The position numbers and the translations under genes were made by a program. 64,000 nt of DNA, from the NCBI GenBank assembly GCA_900114885.1, contig FOUN01000010.1, positions 93,815-157,814 on the forward strand, given 5' to 3'. The notes beneath the pieces are model-generated. The model ran no database searches, was not told where the DNA came from, and saw only the letters and a program-made list of their open reading frames with translations. Below are positions 8,374 to 16,551 of this stretch, piece by piece. The DNA comes from Psychrobacillus psychrodurans (GTDB lineage Bacteria; Bacillota; Bacilli; Bacillales_A; Planococcaceae). Position 1 is the first letter of the stretch; every line of letters begins with the position of its first letter.

Positions 8374-8913
8374 ATGTTAAACAAAGTGGAAGTTCTAATG
8401 CATCCAGTACGAATGAAAATTTCTCAAGCATTATTAAGGAATAAAGAAGATGGACTAACACCATTAGAAATGGTCAAAATCATTAAGGATGTGCCACAAG
8501 CAACACTCTACAGACATATACAAGTGTTATTGGACTCCGAGATAATTCATGTGATGAAAGAAAAAAAAGTAAAATCAGTTTCTGAGAAATATTATGCACT
8601 AAATGAGGAGAAGCTAAAACTTGACCAAGATGAATGGAATCAAGCATCTCCACAAGAAAAACTAGATTTCGTATCTTTTTATCAATTATCGCTTATGACT
8701 CAATATCAAAACTATTTAGAGAAAATAGAGAATCATTCTCATGATGGAGCGACATTTTCTTTAGTCGAATTAAAAATGAATGATGGAGACTTCTTGAAAT
8801 TTCAAGATGAGCTAAAAGAAATCTTAACTAAATACTACCTTTCTACGAGGAACCAAGACGAAAAAGATACCGCTGTACGAACAATAGCGGTGACAATTAT
8901 TCCAGATACATGA
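8374..8913 (+). CDS. Winged-helix transcriptional regulator (ArsR-like HTH)
   Basis: A 179-residue regulator. The N-terminal winged helix (residues about 1-70) begins MLNKVEVLMHPVRMKISQAL, the ArsR-type opening. Its recognition helix lies around DVPQATLYRHIQVLLDSEII. A helical C-terminal half of about 100 residues probably dimerises. GTGAGGAG precedes the ATG. The divergent arrangement with the YxlEFG-like exporter and two palindromes between them suggest it controls that operon. Confidence 0.8.
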   Translation: MLNKVEVLMHPVRMKISQALLRNKEDGLTPLEMVKIIKDVPQATLYRHIQVLLDSEIIHVMKEKKVKSVSEKYYALNEEKLKLDQDEWNQASPQEKLDFVSFYQLSLMTQYQNYLEKIENHSHDGATFSLVELKMNDGDFLKFQDELKEILTKYYLSTRNQDEKDTAVRTIAVTIIPDT

Positions 8914-8946
8914 AGTAGTATTAAAAATTGGTTAAATAAATTTCAG

Positions 8947-8990
8947 AGACCTCTTATCATCCTATTGGATTAATAAGAGGTCTTTTTTTT
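8947..8990 (+). terminator. Strong intrinsic terminator after the HTH gene
   Basis: AGACCTCTTAT pairs perfectly with ATAAGAGGTCT around a 15-base loop and is followed by eight Ts. Confidence 0.85.
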
Positions 8991-9073
8991 ATGCTTAAAT
9001 AGTTTGTTATTAGAAGGAACTTTCTATCTTTGTGTTGAACTACTAATTAAATGAAAAGAATGTAGGTGCATAT

Positions 9074-9892
9074 GTGAATAACATTATTGACTACTACAAT
9101 AGTTTTGATGAATGGGGAAGACTAGATAGAGAGCCTATCGAGTTCCAAGTGAATTGGCATTATATTAAAAAGTATCTTCCTCTGAATGGGAATATTCTAG
9201 ATAATGGTGCCGGACCAGGGAAATATTCTATGAAGTTGGCTAATGAAGGATATAAGGTAACACTAACCGATTTAACCCCAAAGCTAGTAGAAATTGCTAA
9301 AAATAAAGCGCATGAACTCAAGGTAGAACAAAATTTTAATGGATTCCATATGGCGGATGCAAGAGATCTTACTATACTGGAGGATGAACAGTTTGATGCT
9401 TCATTAATGCTTGGTCCATTGTATCACTTACAGGAAGAATCAGATCGGATTAAAGCAGTAGAAGAGTTATATCGAGTTACGAAAAAGGATGGTATTGTTT
9501 TTGTGGCATTTATGCCGAGAATTAGACATATCTTAACTTCTCTTTTACATCCTGAAAATTGGAAGCCAAATAACGAGATGGATAATATCGAGCAATTTGC
9601 TCAAACAGGCTGCTTTAATCATGAAGATGAAGGACGATTTACAGGTGCTTATTACTTTAATGTAGAAGAAATAAAACCATTTATGGAGGGACAGGGATTT
9701 GAAAGTCTAGCACTAATTGGTTCTAATATAGGTGCTCTCTTAAGCAGTGATAATTGGAGTTACTGGCGTGATAAGGAAGAAAATGAGTTTGAGAAAGTTA
9801 TAAAATTATTAACGGAAAAAGCTAGTGACCCCAATGTTTTAGGAATCTCCTCACACTTACTTTATATTGGGAAAAAGAAAAGCGATATATAG
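9074..9892 (+). CDS. Class I SAM-dependent methyltransferase
   Basis: A 272-residue Rossmann-fold methyltransferase. Motif I NGNILDNGAGPGKYSMKLA is at about residues 34-52, the acidic SAM-ribose ligand in VTLTDLTP follows, and ADARDL precedes the LMLGPLYHL motif. The substrate is unknown. The start is GTG at 9074, with AGGTG about 5 bases upstream. It is flanked by terminators and appears monocistronic. Confidence 0.85.
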   Translation: MNNIIDYYNSFDEWGRLDREPIEFQVNWHYIKKYLPLNGNILDNGAGPGKYSMKLANEGYKVTLTDLTPKLVEIAKNKAHELKVEQNFNGFHMADARDLTILEDEQFDASLMLGPLYHLQEESDRIKAVEELYRVTKKDGIVFVAFMPRIRHILTSLLHPENWKPNNEMDNIEQFAQTGCFNHEDEGRFTGAYYFNVEEIKPFMEGQGFESLALIGSNIGALLSSDNWSYWRDKEENEFEKVIKLLTEKASDPNVLGISSHLLYIGKKKSDI

Positions 9893-10062
9893 TATTAAAA
9901 TTTTTCGATTATAACGTTCAAATCTATTTAGTCAGTCTAAATAACTACTCTTTCAGTATAGGTACTTTCTAGTCATTATCAGATAATTTACATAATATTT
10001 TTGAACTGGGGTAAATATTAGTAGGTTACTTATTAAATAATGTTTAGAGAGGAGATTATACT

Positions 10063-10422
10063 ATGCAAATCAAAGGAGAGGTATTACGTGCAGTTCGAAA
10101 AGAACAGAACATGTCGCAGGAAGAGCTGGCTCTCGAGTTAAAAGTTACAATCAGTACTGTTTCTAACTGGGAGCGTCAGGATGTGCCAGACGGACGCTAT
10201 ATTAAGCCGATTGCGGATGCCCTAGATGTGAGTGTTCATAAGCTAACTAGAGTTCCACCAAATGTTTCATCGATTGATATGAAACCAATAGATACCTATG
10301 AAAAAGAAAATATTTTGCTTGAACGCTTGATGGAATCGTTTGAGGAGTTTGTAAAAGATAAAGAGAAAAATATAGGAAGTGAAAAACAGGAACTTTGGGA
10401 TGAAGAATGGCGAAATGGCTGA
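10063..10422 (+). CDS. XRE/Cro-C1 family transcriptional regulator
   Basis: A 119-residue regulator. The N-terminal HTH_3 domain (about residues 5-62) contains LRAVRKEQNMSQEELALELK and VTISTVSNWE. A C-terminal tail of about 50 residues, rich in Lys and Glu, has no recognisable domain. The ribosome site GAGAGGAG is well placed. It has no obvious partner gene, and the target is unknown. Confidence 0.85.
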   Translation: MQIKGEVLRAVRKEQNMSQEELALELKVTISTVSNWERQDVPDGRYIKPIADALDVSVHKLTRVPPNVSSIDMKPIDTYEKENILLERLMESFEEFVKDKEKNIGSEKQELWDEEWRNG

Positions 10423-10526
10423 TAAAGAAGCACTTCTCGAAAGCTCGGAAACTATACTGTGAAAGAGTATTTATAGTGAATTGGTGCTATATTTGAAGTT
10501 TCAGCTGCCAATTAACAACTTTAATG

Positions 10527-10565
10527 GGCCTCACTACATATCCAATGTAATGAGGCTTAAATTTT
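10527..10565 (+). terminator. Terminator-like hairpin after the XRE gene
   Basis: GCCTCACTACAT pairs with ATGTAATGAGGC around ATCCA, with one mismatch. The T-tract after it is weak. Confidence 0.55.
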
Positions 10566-10708
10566 GTATTTCTAAAAGATATTTTATATTTGCGCCATAC
10601 ATAAATGTTGTCATTAATCTTATTTCTGTAAATAAAATTGTTGGTTCAACATAGGGTAACCAGCTAATAAATCTTTAGAGTTAATGATAAACAAATGGAG
10701 GAAAGATG

Positions 10709-11407
10709 ATGAGACAAATAATTGCTCTAGGTGGTGGAGGATTCTCTATGGAGCCGGACAATCCATTATTGGATTCATATATTCTGCAAAAGTCAGGTAA
10801 AGCTATCCCCAAAATCTGTTTCATTCCTACTGCAAGTGGGGATTCAGAGAATTATATTTCAAGATATTACGACTTTTTTGATAAACAAGATTGTGTACCT
10901 TCTCATCTTTCATTGTTTAAGCCGCCAACTAGTGATTTAGAAAACTATCTATTAGATAAAGATATTATTTATGTTGGTGGCGGTAACACGAAGAATTTAT
11001 TAGCGTTATGGAAGGCATGGGGAATTGATACTATTATAAAAAAGGCATGGGAGCAAGGAGTAGTTTTGGCTGGCGTAAGCGCAGGTTCTATTTGTTGGTT
11101 TGAAGAAGGGGTTACTGATTCGTTTGGGGATAATCTTGAAGCGATATCGTGTCTTGGCTTATTAAGTGGAAGCAATTGCCCACATTATAACGGAGAGGCG
11201 AATAGGAGACCTGCTTATCAGAACCTTGTTGCTACCAATAAAATTAAACCAGGAATAGCGACAGATGACGGTGTTGCCATCCACTATATTGATGAGAAGA
11301 TATATAAAATAGTAAGTTCAAGACCAGCAGCAAAAGCATATAAAGTATCATATGATAAACACTTGATAGAGACAGAAATAGAAACGGAATACTTAGGTTC
11401 GTATTAG
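10709..11407 (+). CDS. Peptidase E-like serine peptidase (S51 family)
   Basis: A 232-residue glutamine amidotransferase-fold peptidase. The nucleophile elbow is GVSAGSICWF, with Ser as nucleophile. GGGNTKNLL upstream and DDGVAIHYID downstream match the PepE fold. PepE enzymes cleave Asp-Xaa dipeptides, but the specificity here is inferred from family only. Two tandem ATGs occur at 10706 and 10709; the second has the better spacing from GGAGG. The next gene begins 18 bases after the stop, so the two may be cotranscribed. Confidence 0.82.
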   Translation: MRQIIALGGGGFSMEPDNPLLDSYILQKSGKAIPKICFIPTASGDSENYISRYYDFFDKQDCVPSHLSLFKPPTSDLENYLLDKDIIYVGGGNTKNLLALWKAWGIDTIIKKAWEQGVVLAGVSAGSICWFEEGVTDSFGDNLEAISCLGLLSGSNCPHYNGEANRRPAYQNLVATNKIKPGIATDDGVAIHYIDEKIYKIVSSRPAAKAYKVSYDKHLIETEIETEYLGSY

Positions 11408-11425
11408 ATACGGGGGAAGATGTAT

Positions 11426-11755
11426 ATGAGTGGAATTGCAAGCACACCAGAACCACCTTATTACGCAGTGATTTTTGCATCACAGCGGACGAAGGGTGAC
11501 AATGGATATGGAAATATGGCAAAAAAAATGGAGGAGTTAGCATCAGGGCAGAAGGGTTTCTTAGGTATAGAAAGTGCTCGAGATAATGAATTAGGAATTA
11601 CTGTTTCCTATTGGGACTCTATGGATGCCATAAAGAGTTGGAAAGATAATGCAGCGCACAGGATTGCACAGAATAAAGGTCAGTCAGATTGGTACATCAA
11701 CTACTCCGTAAAAATTTGTAAAGTAGAGAGAGCTTATTCTTTCGAAATGGACTAA
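11426..11755 (+). CDS. Antibiotic biosynthesis monooxygenase-fold protein (YqjZ-like)
   Basis: A roughly 110-residue ferredoxin-like ABM-domain protein. PPYYAVIFASQRT, MEELASGQKGFLGIESARD, GITVSYWDSMDAIKSWKDN and HRIAQNKG match the small stress-type monooxygenases related to B. subtilis YqjZ. ATG 11426 is better placed behind the GGGGGAAG site than ATG 11420. The physiological role is unknown; haem or quinone-related chemistry is known only for some family members. Confidence 0.75.
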   Translation: MSGIASTPEPPYYAVIFASQRTKGDNGYGNMAKKMEELASGQKGFLGIESARDNELGITVSYWDSMDAIKSWKDNAAHRIAQNKGQSDWYINYSVKICKVERAYSFEMD

Positions 11756-11821
11756 AATAAATTGGATCAAAATACAGATCTAGAACCTGCTAAGTTTACT
11801 TCAAGAAATAGAATATTCATA

Positions 11822-11856
11822 GAAACCTTATGCATTAACTCAATGCTTAAGGTTTT
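11822..11856 (+). terminator. Intrinsic terminator
   Basis: AAACCTTA(T)GCATT pairs with AATGC(T)TAAGGTTT around AACTC, followed by Ts. It ends the peptidase E/YqjZ-like unit. Confidence 0.75.
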
Positions 11857-11865
11857 TGTGATTTT

Positions 11866-11975
11866 CGTTTCAGGTTGTTATAAAGGAACGAAGGCTAAGA
11901 GCGTCACCTCAAATAGGGCAACATAAGTACGCCGCAACCTGCGGCAACGATTGCATGACCCACATCCTATGGACC
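11866..11975 (+). repeat. Dispersed repeat family B, copy 1
   Basis: It begins CGTTTCAGGT and contains AAGGCTAAGAGCGTCAC, GCCGCAACCTGCGGCAAC and a final ATGACCCACATCCTATGG. It shares the order CGTTTCAGGT, AAGGCTAAG-GCG-CAC and GGCAACG with the copy at 27209. It is GC-richer than its surroundings and non-coding. Confidence 0.5.
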
Positions 11976-11999
11976 TCCGTTTTGTAAAAGTGAACAAGG

Positions 12000-12124
12000 T
12001 TGATTGGAGTGGAGGGCGGCGACTCCAGTGGGAACAGCGCGAGCTGAAGACCCTGGACTGAGCGAAGTGAAGGAAGCGGCTGAAGCCGTGCCCACGGAAA
12101 GCGTCCGCTCTTCACTACAATCAA
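12000..12124 (+). repeat. Dispersed GC-rich repeat family A, copy 1 (125 bp)
   Basis: Bounded by TTGATTG (12000-12006) and its complement CAATCAA (12118-12124). Inside are GGAGGGCGGCGACTCCAGTG, GGCTGAAGCCGTGCCCACGG and AAAGCGTCCGCTCTTCACTA. Two more copies occur at 41179 and 46805 (inverted). I recall elements of this look being scattered through Bacillaceae and Planococcaceae genomes. No ORF is conserved. Confidence 0.75.
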
Positions 12125-12130
12125 TGACAT

Positions 12131-12240
12131 ATTTAGGTTTCTGTTGAGAGAGGAAAGCATCTTTTTGCCCGATTTTTCATATTGACCTATATAAGAATCA
12201 AACCTAAATTCTAGTCCAAAACCTAATATCTTATTCCAAA
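12131..12240 (+). promoter_or_regulatory. Candidate operator region of the sugar transporter operon
   Basis: ATTTAGGTTT (12131-12140) is the exact complement of AAACCTAAAT (12200-12209). ACCTA motifs recur at 12185, 12202 and 12221, followed by similar TTCTAGTCCAAA and TCTTATTCCAAA tails. These repeats could bind the AraC-type response regulator encoded downstream. They do not share the 16326-16439 box sequence. Confidence 0.35.
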
Positions 12241-12277
12241 AGTTAAAAAAGTATAGGTAATGATAAAAGAATACAGT

Positions 12278-12291
12278 TGATAGCGCTTTCA
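12278..12291 (+). promoter_or_regulatory. cre-like site (CcpA carbon catabolite control)
   Basis: TGATAGCGCTTTCA matches the consensus TGWAANCGNTNWCA with one mismatch. It lies 67 bases before the sugar-binding protein start, a suitable place for glucose repression of the operon. Confidence 0.6.
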
Positions 12292-12357
12292 TATTAATAT
12301 TCTGAATTTATAATTAAGGAGTAATTACTTTTTAGAAAAAGGGAGAGGGATAAAAGA

Positions 12358-13461
12358 ATGAAGAAGTTCAAGGGGTTAACTTTTTTAGTTATTTTGATGG
12401 TTTTCGCATTAGTGGCCGCAGGATGTAATAATGGCGGGGACAGTTCGGTAGATGTTGGTATCGTATTACCGACAAAGGATGAGCCGCGTTGGGTTCAAGA
12501 TGAGCAACGCTTTAAAGATGCTTTAGCAGATTCGGATTATTCTACGGAAATTCTGTTTAGCCAAGGATCTTCAGCGAAAGAAAAAGAAAATGTTGAAGCA
12601 CTTTTAAATAAAGGAATTAAAGTATTAATCATCACACCTCATGATGGAGCAGCAGCTGCTGCAGCAGTGGAAGCAGCGAAAAAAGAGGATGTTACAGTTA
12701 TCGCGTATGACCGTTTAATAACGGATACGGATGCAGTAGATTACTATGTAACTTTTGATAGCTTAGCAGTTGGTGCTGCACAAGCACAGTATTTAGTAGA
12801 CAATGCAGATGGCTCAGATGTACCACTTTATTTGTATGCAGGAGCAGCGTCTGACAACAATGCATTCTTGTTCTTTGAAGGAGCTTGGAAAGTGCTTCAG
12901 CCGAAAATTGCAGATGGAACTTTCAAGATAGCTAACTCAAGTGAGGCAGAAGCGTTAAAAGATTCAGCGGATCTATCGCGTGACCAATTAGGTAAAATCA
13001 TCGGTCAGATTACAACGAACTGGGATGCCAATGATGCTAAAAATAAAGCGCAGACACATTTAACTGCAGCTAGTGACGACTTAAAAGGAAATGTTTCAAT
13101 TCTTGCACCAAATGATGGAACTGCTCGTTCTATCGCAGATGTATTTGCATCTGACAGCGCTATTACAGATTACTTTGTAACTGGGCAAGATGCAGAAAAA
13201 GCTTCAATTCAATACATTATTGATGAACAACAATCCATGACTGTTTTCAAAGATGTTCGTACATTAGTAAAGGATGCAATGGGAATGGCAATAGAAGTTC
13301 TAGATGGTAACACGCCAGAAACAACAGGTTCTTACGATAATGGGTCAGTTGAAGTAAAAGCAAAACAAACAGATGTAATCGTAGTGGATAAAGAAAATGT
13401 TAAAGCAGAGCTTATCGACTCTGAGTATTACGAGGCAAGCGAATTCACTGGTTTAGAGTAA
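12358..13461 (+). CDS. Monosaccharide-binding lipoprotein (ChvE/XylF type)
   Basis: A 367-residue extracellular solute receptor. The signal peptide ends in the lipobox VAAGC (Cys at about 23), so it is lipid-anchored. The mature type I periplasmic-binding fold opens VDVGIVLPTKDEPRWVQDEQ, typical of XylF/ChvE proteins. ITPHDGAAAAAAVEAAKK, YDRLITDTDAVDYYVTFD and DNNAFLFFEGAWKVL are family signatures. It is the first gene of an importer operon with an ATPase and permease of the multiple-monosaccharide class. D-xylose or a related aldose is the likely ligand, by family. Confidence 0.88.
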   Translation: MKKFKGLTFLVILMVFALVAAGCNNGGDSSVDVGIVLPTKDEPRWVQDEQRFKDALADSDYSTEILFSQGSSAKEKENVEALLNKGIKVLIITPHDGAAAAAAVEAAKKEDVTVIAYDRLITDTDAVDYYVTFDSLAVGAAQAQYLVDNADGSDVPLYLYAGAASDNNAFLFFEGAWKVLQPKIADGTFKIANSSEAEALKDSADLSRDQLGKIIGQITTNWDANDAKNKAQTHLTAASDDLKGNVSILAPNDGTARSIADVFASDSAITDYFVTGQDAEKASIQYIIDEQQSMTVFKDVRTLVKDAMGMAIEVLDGNTPETTGSYDNGSVEVKAKQTDVIVVDKENVKAELIDSEYYEASEFTGLE

Positions 13462-13544
13462 ACATCTGAAAAGGAAGAATAGTGATAGATTCATCTATCA
13501 CTATTTCTCCATTTTTATTTGTTTTAGTAAGGGGAGGCAATAGT

Positions 13545-15065
13545 ATGAGTGATTATATTTTAGAGATGAATAATATTTCTAAAGAATTCCCAGGTGTCAA
13601 GGCCCTCTCAAATGTGAATTTCAAAGTGAGAAAAGGTGAGATTCATTGTTTGGTTGGAGAAAACGGTGCAGGAAAATCGACTCTGATGAAAGTATTGAGT
13701 GGAGTGTACCCATATGGAACTTACGATGGGGATATTGTATTTGAAGGAAAAGTTCAACAGTTCAATGAAATAACAGATAGTGTCAAAGTTGGTATTGGAA
13801 TTATTTATCAAGAGCTAGCGCTATTTCCAGATTTGACTGTGTATGAAAATATATTTGCTGGAAACGAACTTAAAAAAGGTCCCTTCGTAGATTGGAATAA
13901 AACGATAGTTCAAGCAACCGGTTTGTTGGAAAAAGTAAAGTTAAAAGTGACTCCAGAAACATTGATCAAGGAATTAGGTGTAGGGAAACAACAGCTAGTT
14001 GAAATTGCCAAAGCTCTAAGTAAGGATGTTAACTTGCTTATATTAGATGAACCAACTGCCGCACTTAATGAGGATGACAGTGAAAATTTATTGGTACTTC
14101 TAAAGGAACTGAAAAACCAAGGAATTAGCTGCATTATGATTTCTCATAAGCTAAAGGAAGTCATTTCCATTGCAGATAAAGTAACAGTATTACGTGATGG
14201 ACAGACGATTTGTACTCTAAACGCGAGTAATGGTGAAGTATCTGAAAATGTCATTATAAAAAATATGGTAGGACGCGACATAGAAGATATTTATCCAAAG
14301 CGTCTGAACAAGAAAATCGGTGAAACGATTCTAGAATTATCTGATTGGACTGCTTATGATTCCCAACTCGGTCGGAATGTCGTAAAAAACGTTCAGCTTG
14401 AGGTGAAAAAAGGCGAGATTATTGGAATTGCAGGACTTATGGGATCAGGTCGTACAGAACTTGCACTCAGCATTTTTGGTAACCCTAAAAACTATAAGCT
14501 ACAGGGCAACATGAAAATGTTTGGGGAAACAAAAGAACTAAAGCATACAAGTGAAGCTATTAAAGCTGGTATTGCCTATGTGACTGAGGATCGTAAGGGA
14601 GACGGCTTATTCCTATTACAGGATATTAAGAGTAATGTTTCTGCAGCGCATCTAAAAGGAATCTCCACAAAGGGAATACTAAATTTAAACGAAGAAGTGA
14701 AGATAGGAACTGAATATAAGGATTCGCTTTATATAAAAGCAAGCTCACTTGAACAGATTGTTGGGAAACTCAGTGGTGGAAACCAACAAAAAGTATCACT
14801 TGGTAAATGGTTGTTTACTGGACCTAAGATTTTGATATTGGATGAACCGACAAGAGGAATCGATGTAGGAGCGAAGTTTGAGATTTATACAATAATGAAC
14901 GAACTGATCAACGAAGGAATGAGTATTATTATGATTTCTTCAGAACTAGGTGAAGTACTAGGGATGAGTGATCGAATATATGTCATGGCGGAAGGCTCCG
15001 TTAAAGGCGAGCTAACGATGGAAGAAGCGACACAAGAAACGATAATGGAACTTGCGACGCAATAA
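13545..15065 (+). CDS. Monosaccharide ABC importer ATPase (GguA/XylG type, two nucleotide-binding domains)
   Basis: A 506-residue tandem ATPase of the carbohydrate-import class. The first domain has Walker A GENGAGKST and Walker B LLILDEPTAALNE. The second keeps LSGGNQQKVSLGKW and LILDEPTRGIDVGAK, but its Walker A is replaced by GLMGSGRTE, as usual in this family. I chose ATG 13545 behind GGGGAGGC; the frame extends upstream to a GTG at 13482 without homology. It energises uptake through the downstream permease. Confidence 0.93.
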   Translation: MSDYILEMNNISKEFPGVKALSNVNFKVRKGEIHCLVGENGAGKSTLMKVLSGVYPYGTYDGDIVFEGKVQQFNEITDSVKVGIGIIYQELALFPDLTVYENIFAGNELKKGPFVDWNKTIVQATGLLEKVKLKVTPETLIKELGVGKQQLVEIAKALSKDVNLLILDEPTAALNEDDSENLLVLLKELKNQGISCIMISHKLKEVISIADKVTVLRDGQTICTLNASNGEVSENVIIKNMVGRDIEDIYPKRLNKKIGETILELSDWTAYDSQLGRNVVKNVQLEVKKGEIIGIAGLMGSGRTELALSIFGNPKNYKLQGNMKMFGETKELKHTSEAIKAGIAYVTEDRKGDGLFLLQDIKSNVSAAHLKGISTKGILNLNEEVKIGTEYKDSLYIKASSLEQIVGKLSGGNQQKVSLGKWLFTGPKILILDEPTRGIDVGAKFEIYTIMNELINEGMSIIMISSELGEVLGMSDRIYVMAEGSVKGELTMEEATQETIMELATQ

Positions 15066-15078
15066 AAGGGGGATAACG

Positions 15079-16254
15079 ATGAACTTTTTTAAGGAAGCTA
15101 AAGCGCTCGTCAAAGCCAACATTCGAGATTATGGAATGTATATTGCGTTAATAGTGATAATGTTAACGTTTACGATTATGACGAACGGATTATTTATGTC
15201 TTCACGAAACATTAGTAATTTATTGGATTCAGCAGGCTATATCGCTGTATTGGCAGTAGGGATGACGCTAGTGATTGTCATACGTCACATAGATTTGTCA
15301 GTTGGATTTTTAGCAGGATTTCTTGGTGCCATTGCTGCGATATTTTTAACACAAATGGGAGTATCAGTATGGATTACTATCCCAGTTATTTTAATCTTTG
15401 GAGCACTAATCGGATTGGTTAATGGTGTATTAGTTGCGAAAATTGGAATACCATCCTTTGTAGCAACACTTGCAGGAATGCTGATTTTCCGTGGGGCTTT
15501 GCTTCAGGTTACGGAAAAGACAGGAACTATTATTATTAAAGACGATCAGTTTAATGCGATTGGGAACGGATTTATCCCATCTATTATGCAAATAAATGGC
15601 TTGCATCTTTTAACATTATTAGTAGGTTTAATAGGGATTCTTTTATTTGTTTACAATGAAATTTCAAATAGACGTAACAAAATGACCTATGGTTTCGAGG
15701 TTATGTCTAGTGGATTATTCAGTGCAAAGCTTGTATTAATATCCGCAATTATTGGATATATTACATGGATTTTAGCAGGGTATAACGGTTTGTCTTGGAC
15801 AGTAATCATTATGATTGTAGTAGTAGTTATCTATCATTTCTTATCGTCGAAAACTGTACTTGGTCGCCATATTTATGCAGTCGGGAGTAATCCAGAAGCT
15901 GCTCATTTAAGCGGTATCAATGTACAAAAGATTACATATATCGTATTTGGGTCGATGGGAATGCTCGCTGCATTATCTGGGATTCTATTTACTTCTAGGC
16001 TTCAATCAGCAACGACTACAGCAGGAACACTATTCGAGCTAGATGCTATCGCTGCAGCATATGTTGGAGGGGTATCTTCTGCTGGAGGTGTCGGTAAAGT
16101 AACAGGTGCAATTATTGGTGCCATTGTTATGGCTTCCTTATCAAGCGGGATGAACTTACTTGGTGTTGGTATTTCTTATCAATACATGATTCGCGGAGGG
16201 GTATTAGCTGGTGCAGTTATCTTTGATGTGATGACACGTAAGCAACGGGCTTAA
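15079..16254 (+). CDS. Monosaccharide ABC importer permease (GguB/XylH type)
   Basis: A 391-residue permease with about ten membrane helices, longer than RbsC as is usual for the GguB/XylH group. Signatures include LAVGMTLVIVIRHIDLSVGF, KIGIPSFVATLAGMLIFRGA, GSNPEAAHLSGI and the terminal AYVGGVSSAGGVGKVTGAII. ATG 15079 follows AAAAGGGGG by 9 bases and lies 13 bases past the ATPase stop. A hairpin follows, ending the operon. Confidence 0.92.
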   Translation: MNFFKEAKALVKANIRDYGMYIALIVIMLTFTIMTNGLFMSSRNISNLLDSAGYIAVLAVGMTLVIVIRHIDLSVGFLAGFLGAIAAIFLTQMGVSVWITIPVILIFGALIGLVNGVLVAKIGIPSFVATLAGMLIFRGALLQVTEKTGTIIIKDDQFNAIGNGFIPSIMQINGLHLLTLLVGLIGILLFVYNEISNRRNKMTYGFEVMSSGLFSAKLVLISAIIGYITWILAGYNGLSWTVIIMIVVVVIYHFLSSKTVLGRHIYAVGSNPEAAHLSGINVQKITYIVFGSMGMLAALSGILFTSRLQSATTTAGTLFELDAIAAAYVGGVSSAGGVGKVTGAIIGAIVMASLSSGMNLLGVGISYQYMIRGGVLAGAVIFDVMTRKQRA

Positions 16255-16274
16255 TACAATAGGATATAATTTGT

Positions 16275-16298
16275 GGCACCCTTTCTTTTTGGGGTGCC
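16275..16298 (+). terminator. Terminator after the sugar importer operon
   Basis: GGCACCC pairs with GGGGTGCC across a T-rich loop. It is followed by TTGTATTATAT, a weak T-tract. Confidence 0.6.
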
Positions 16299-16325
16299 TT
16301 GTATTATATATAAGGGATTATGGAG

Positions 16326-16439
16326 TTTACTTGCTTTTATTAGTAATTTACTTGTGCTCTGTAATCGTTTACTCACGGATAGCTAAACAATACTTGCTTA
16401 CAATCTATATTTACTTGCTCCCATGTGTTAAATACTTGC
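16326..16439 (+). promoter_or_regulatory. Array of six direct repeats at an exact 21-bp period (probable response-regulator boxes)
   Basis: Boxes start at 16326 (TTTACTTGC), 16347 (TTTACTTGT), 16368 (TTTACTC), 16389 (AATACTTGC), 16410 (TTTACTTGC) and 16431 (AATACTTGC). Every interval is 21 bases, two helical turns, so all boxes face the same side of the helix. The 12-base spacers are not conserved. The array lies between the importer terminator and the sensor operon, and the AraC-type regulator encoded by that operon is the obvious candidate ligand. Confidence 0.75.
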
Positions 16440-16489
16440 GGAACGGATAATTTTGTAAAAAAAGGCGTGGAAAGCATCTAGAAATACGA

Positions 16490-16518
16490 TTGGTCAATTT
16501 CATTCCTGATGTTAATAT
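16490..16518 (+). promoter_or_regulatory. Sigma-A-type promoter of the sugar-sensor operon
   Basis: TTGGTC and TAATAT are separated by 17 bases. The predicted transcript starts about 27 bases before the first gene. The last of the 21-bp boxes ends 50 bases upstream. Confidence 0.5.
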
Positions 16519-16551
16519 GGAAGAAACAAGCCTACGGAAAGGGGAAGGTAA

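Noticed and set aside
9893..10062. Regulatory RNA before the XRE gene
   Set aside because: The stretch is AT-rich without conserved stems; only the ribosome site is identifiable.
11909..12292. 127-codon minus-strand frame across repeat families A and B
   Set aside because: It runs through non-coding repeats, has no ribosome site and no family resemblance.
16326..16439. CRISPR or simple minisatellite reading of the 21-bp boxes
   Set aside because: The boxes are 9 bases with 12-base unrelated spacers of constant length. This fits helical phasing of a DNA-binding protein, not an array of acquired spacers or a slipped tandem duplication.
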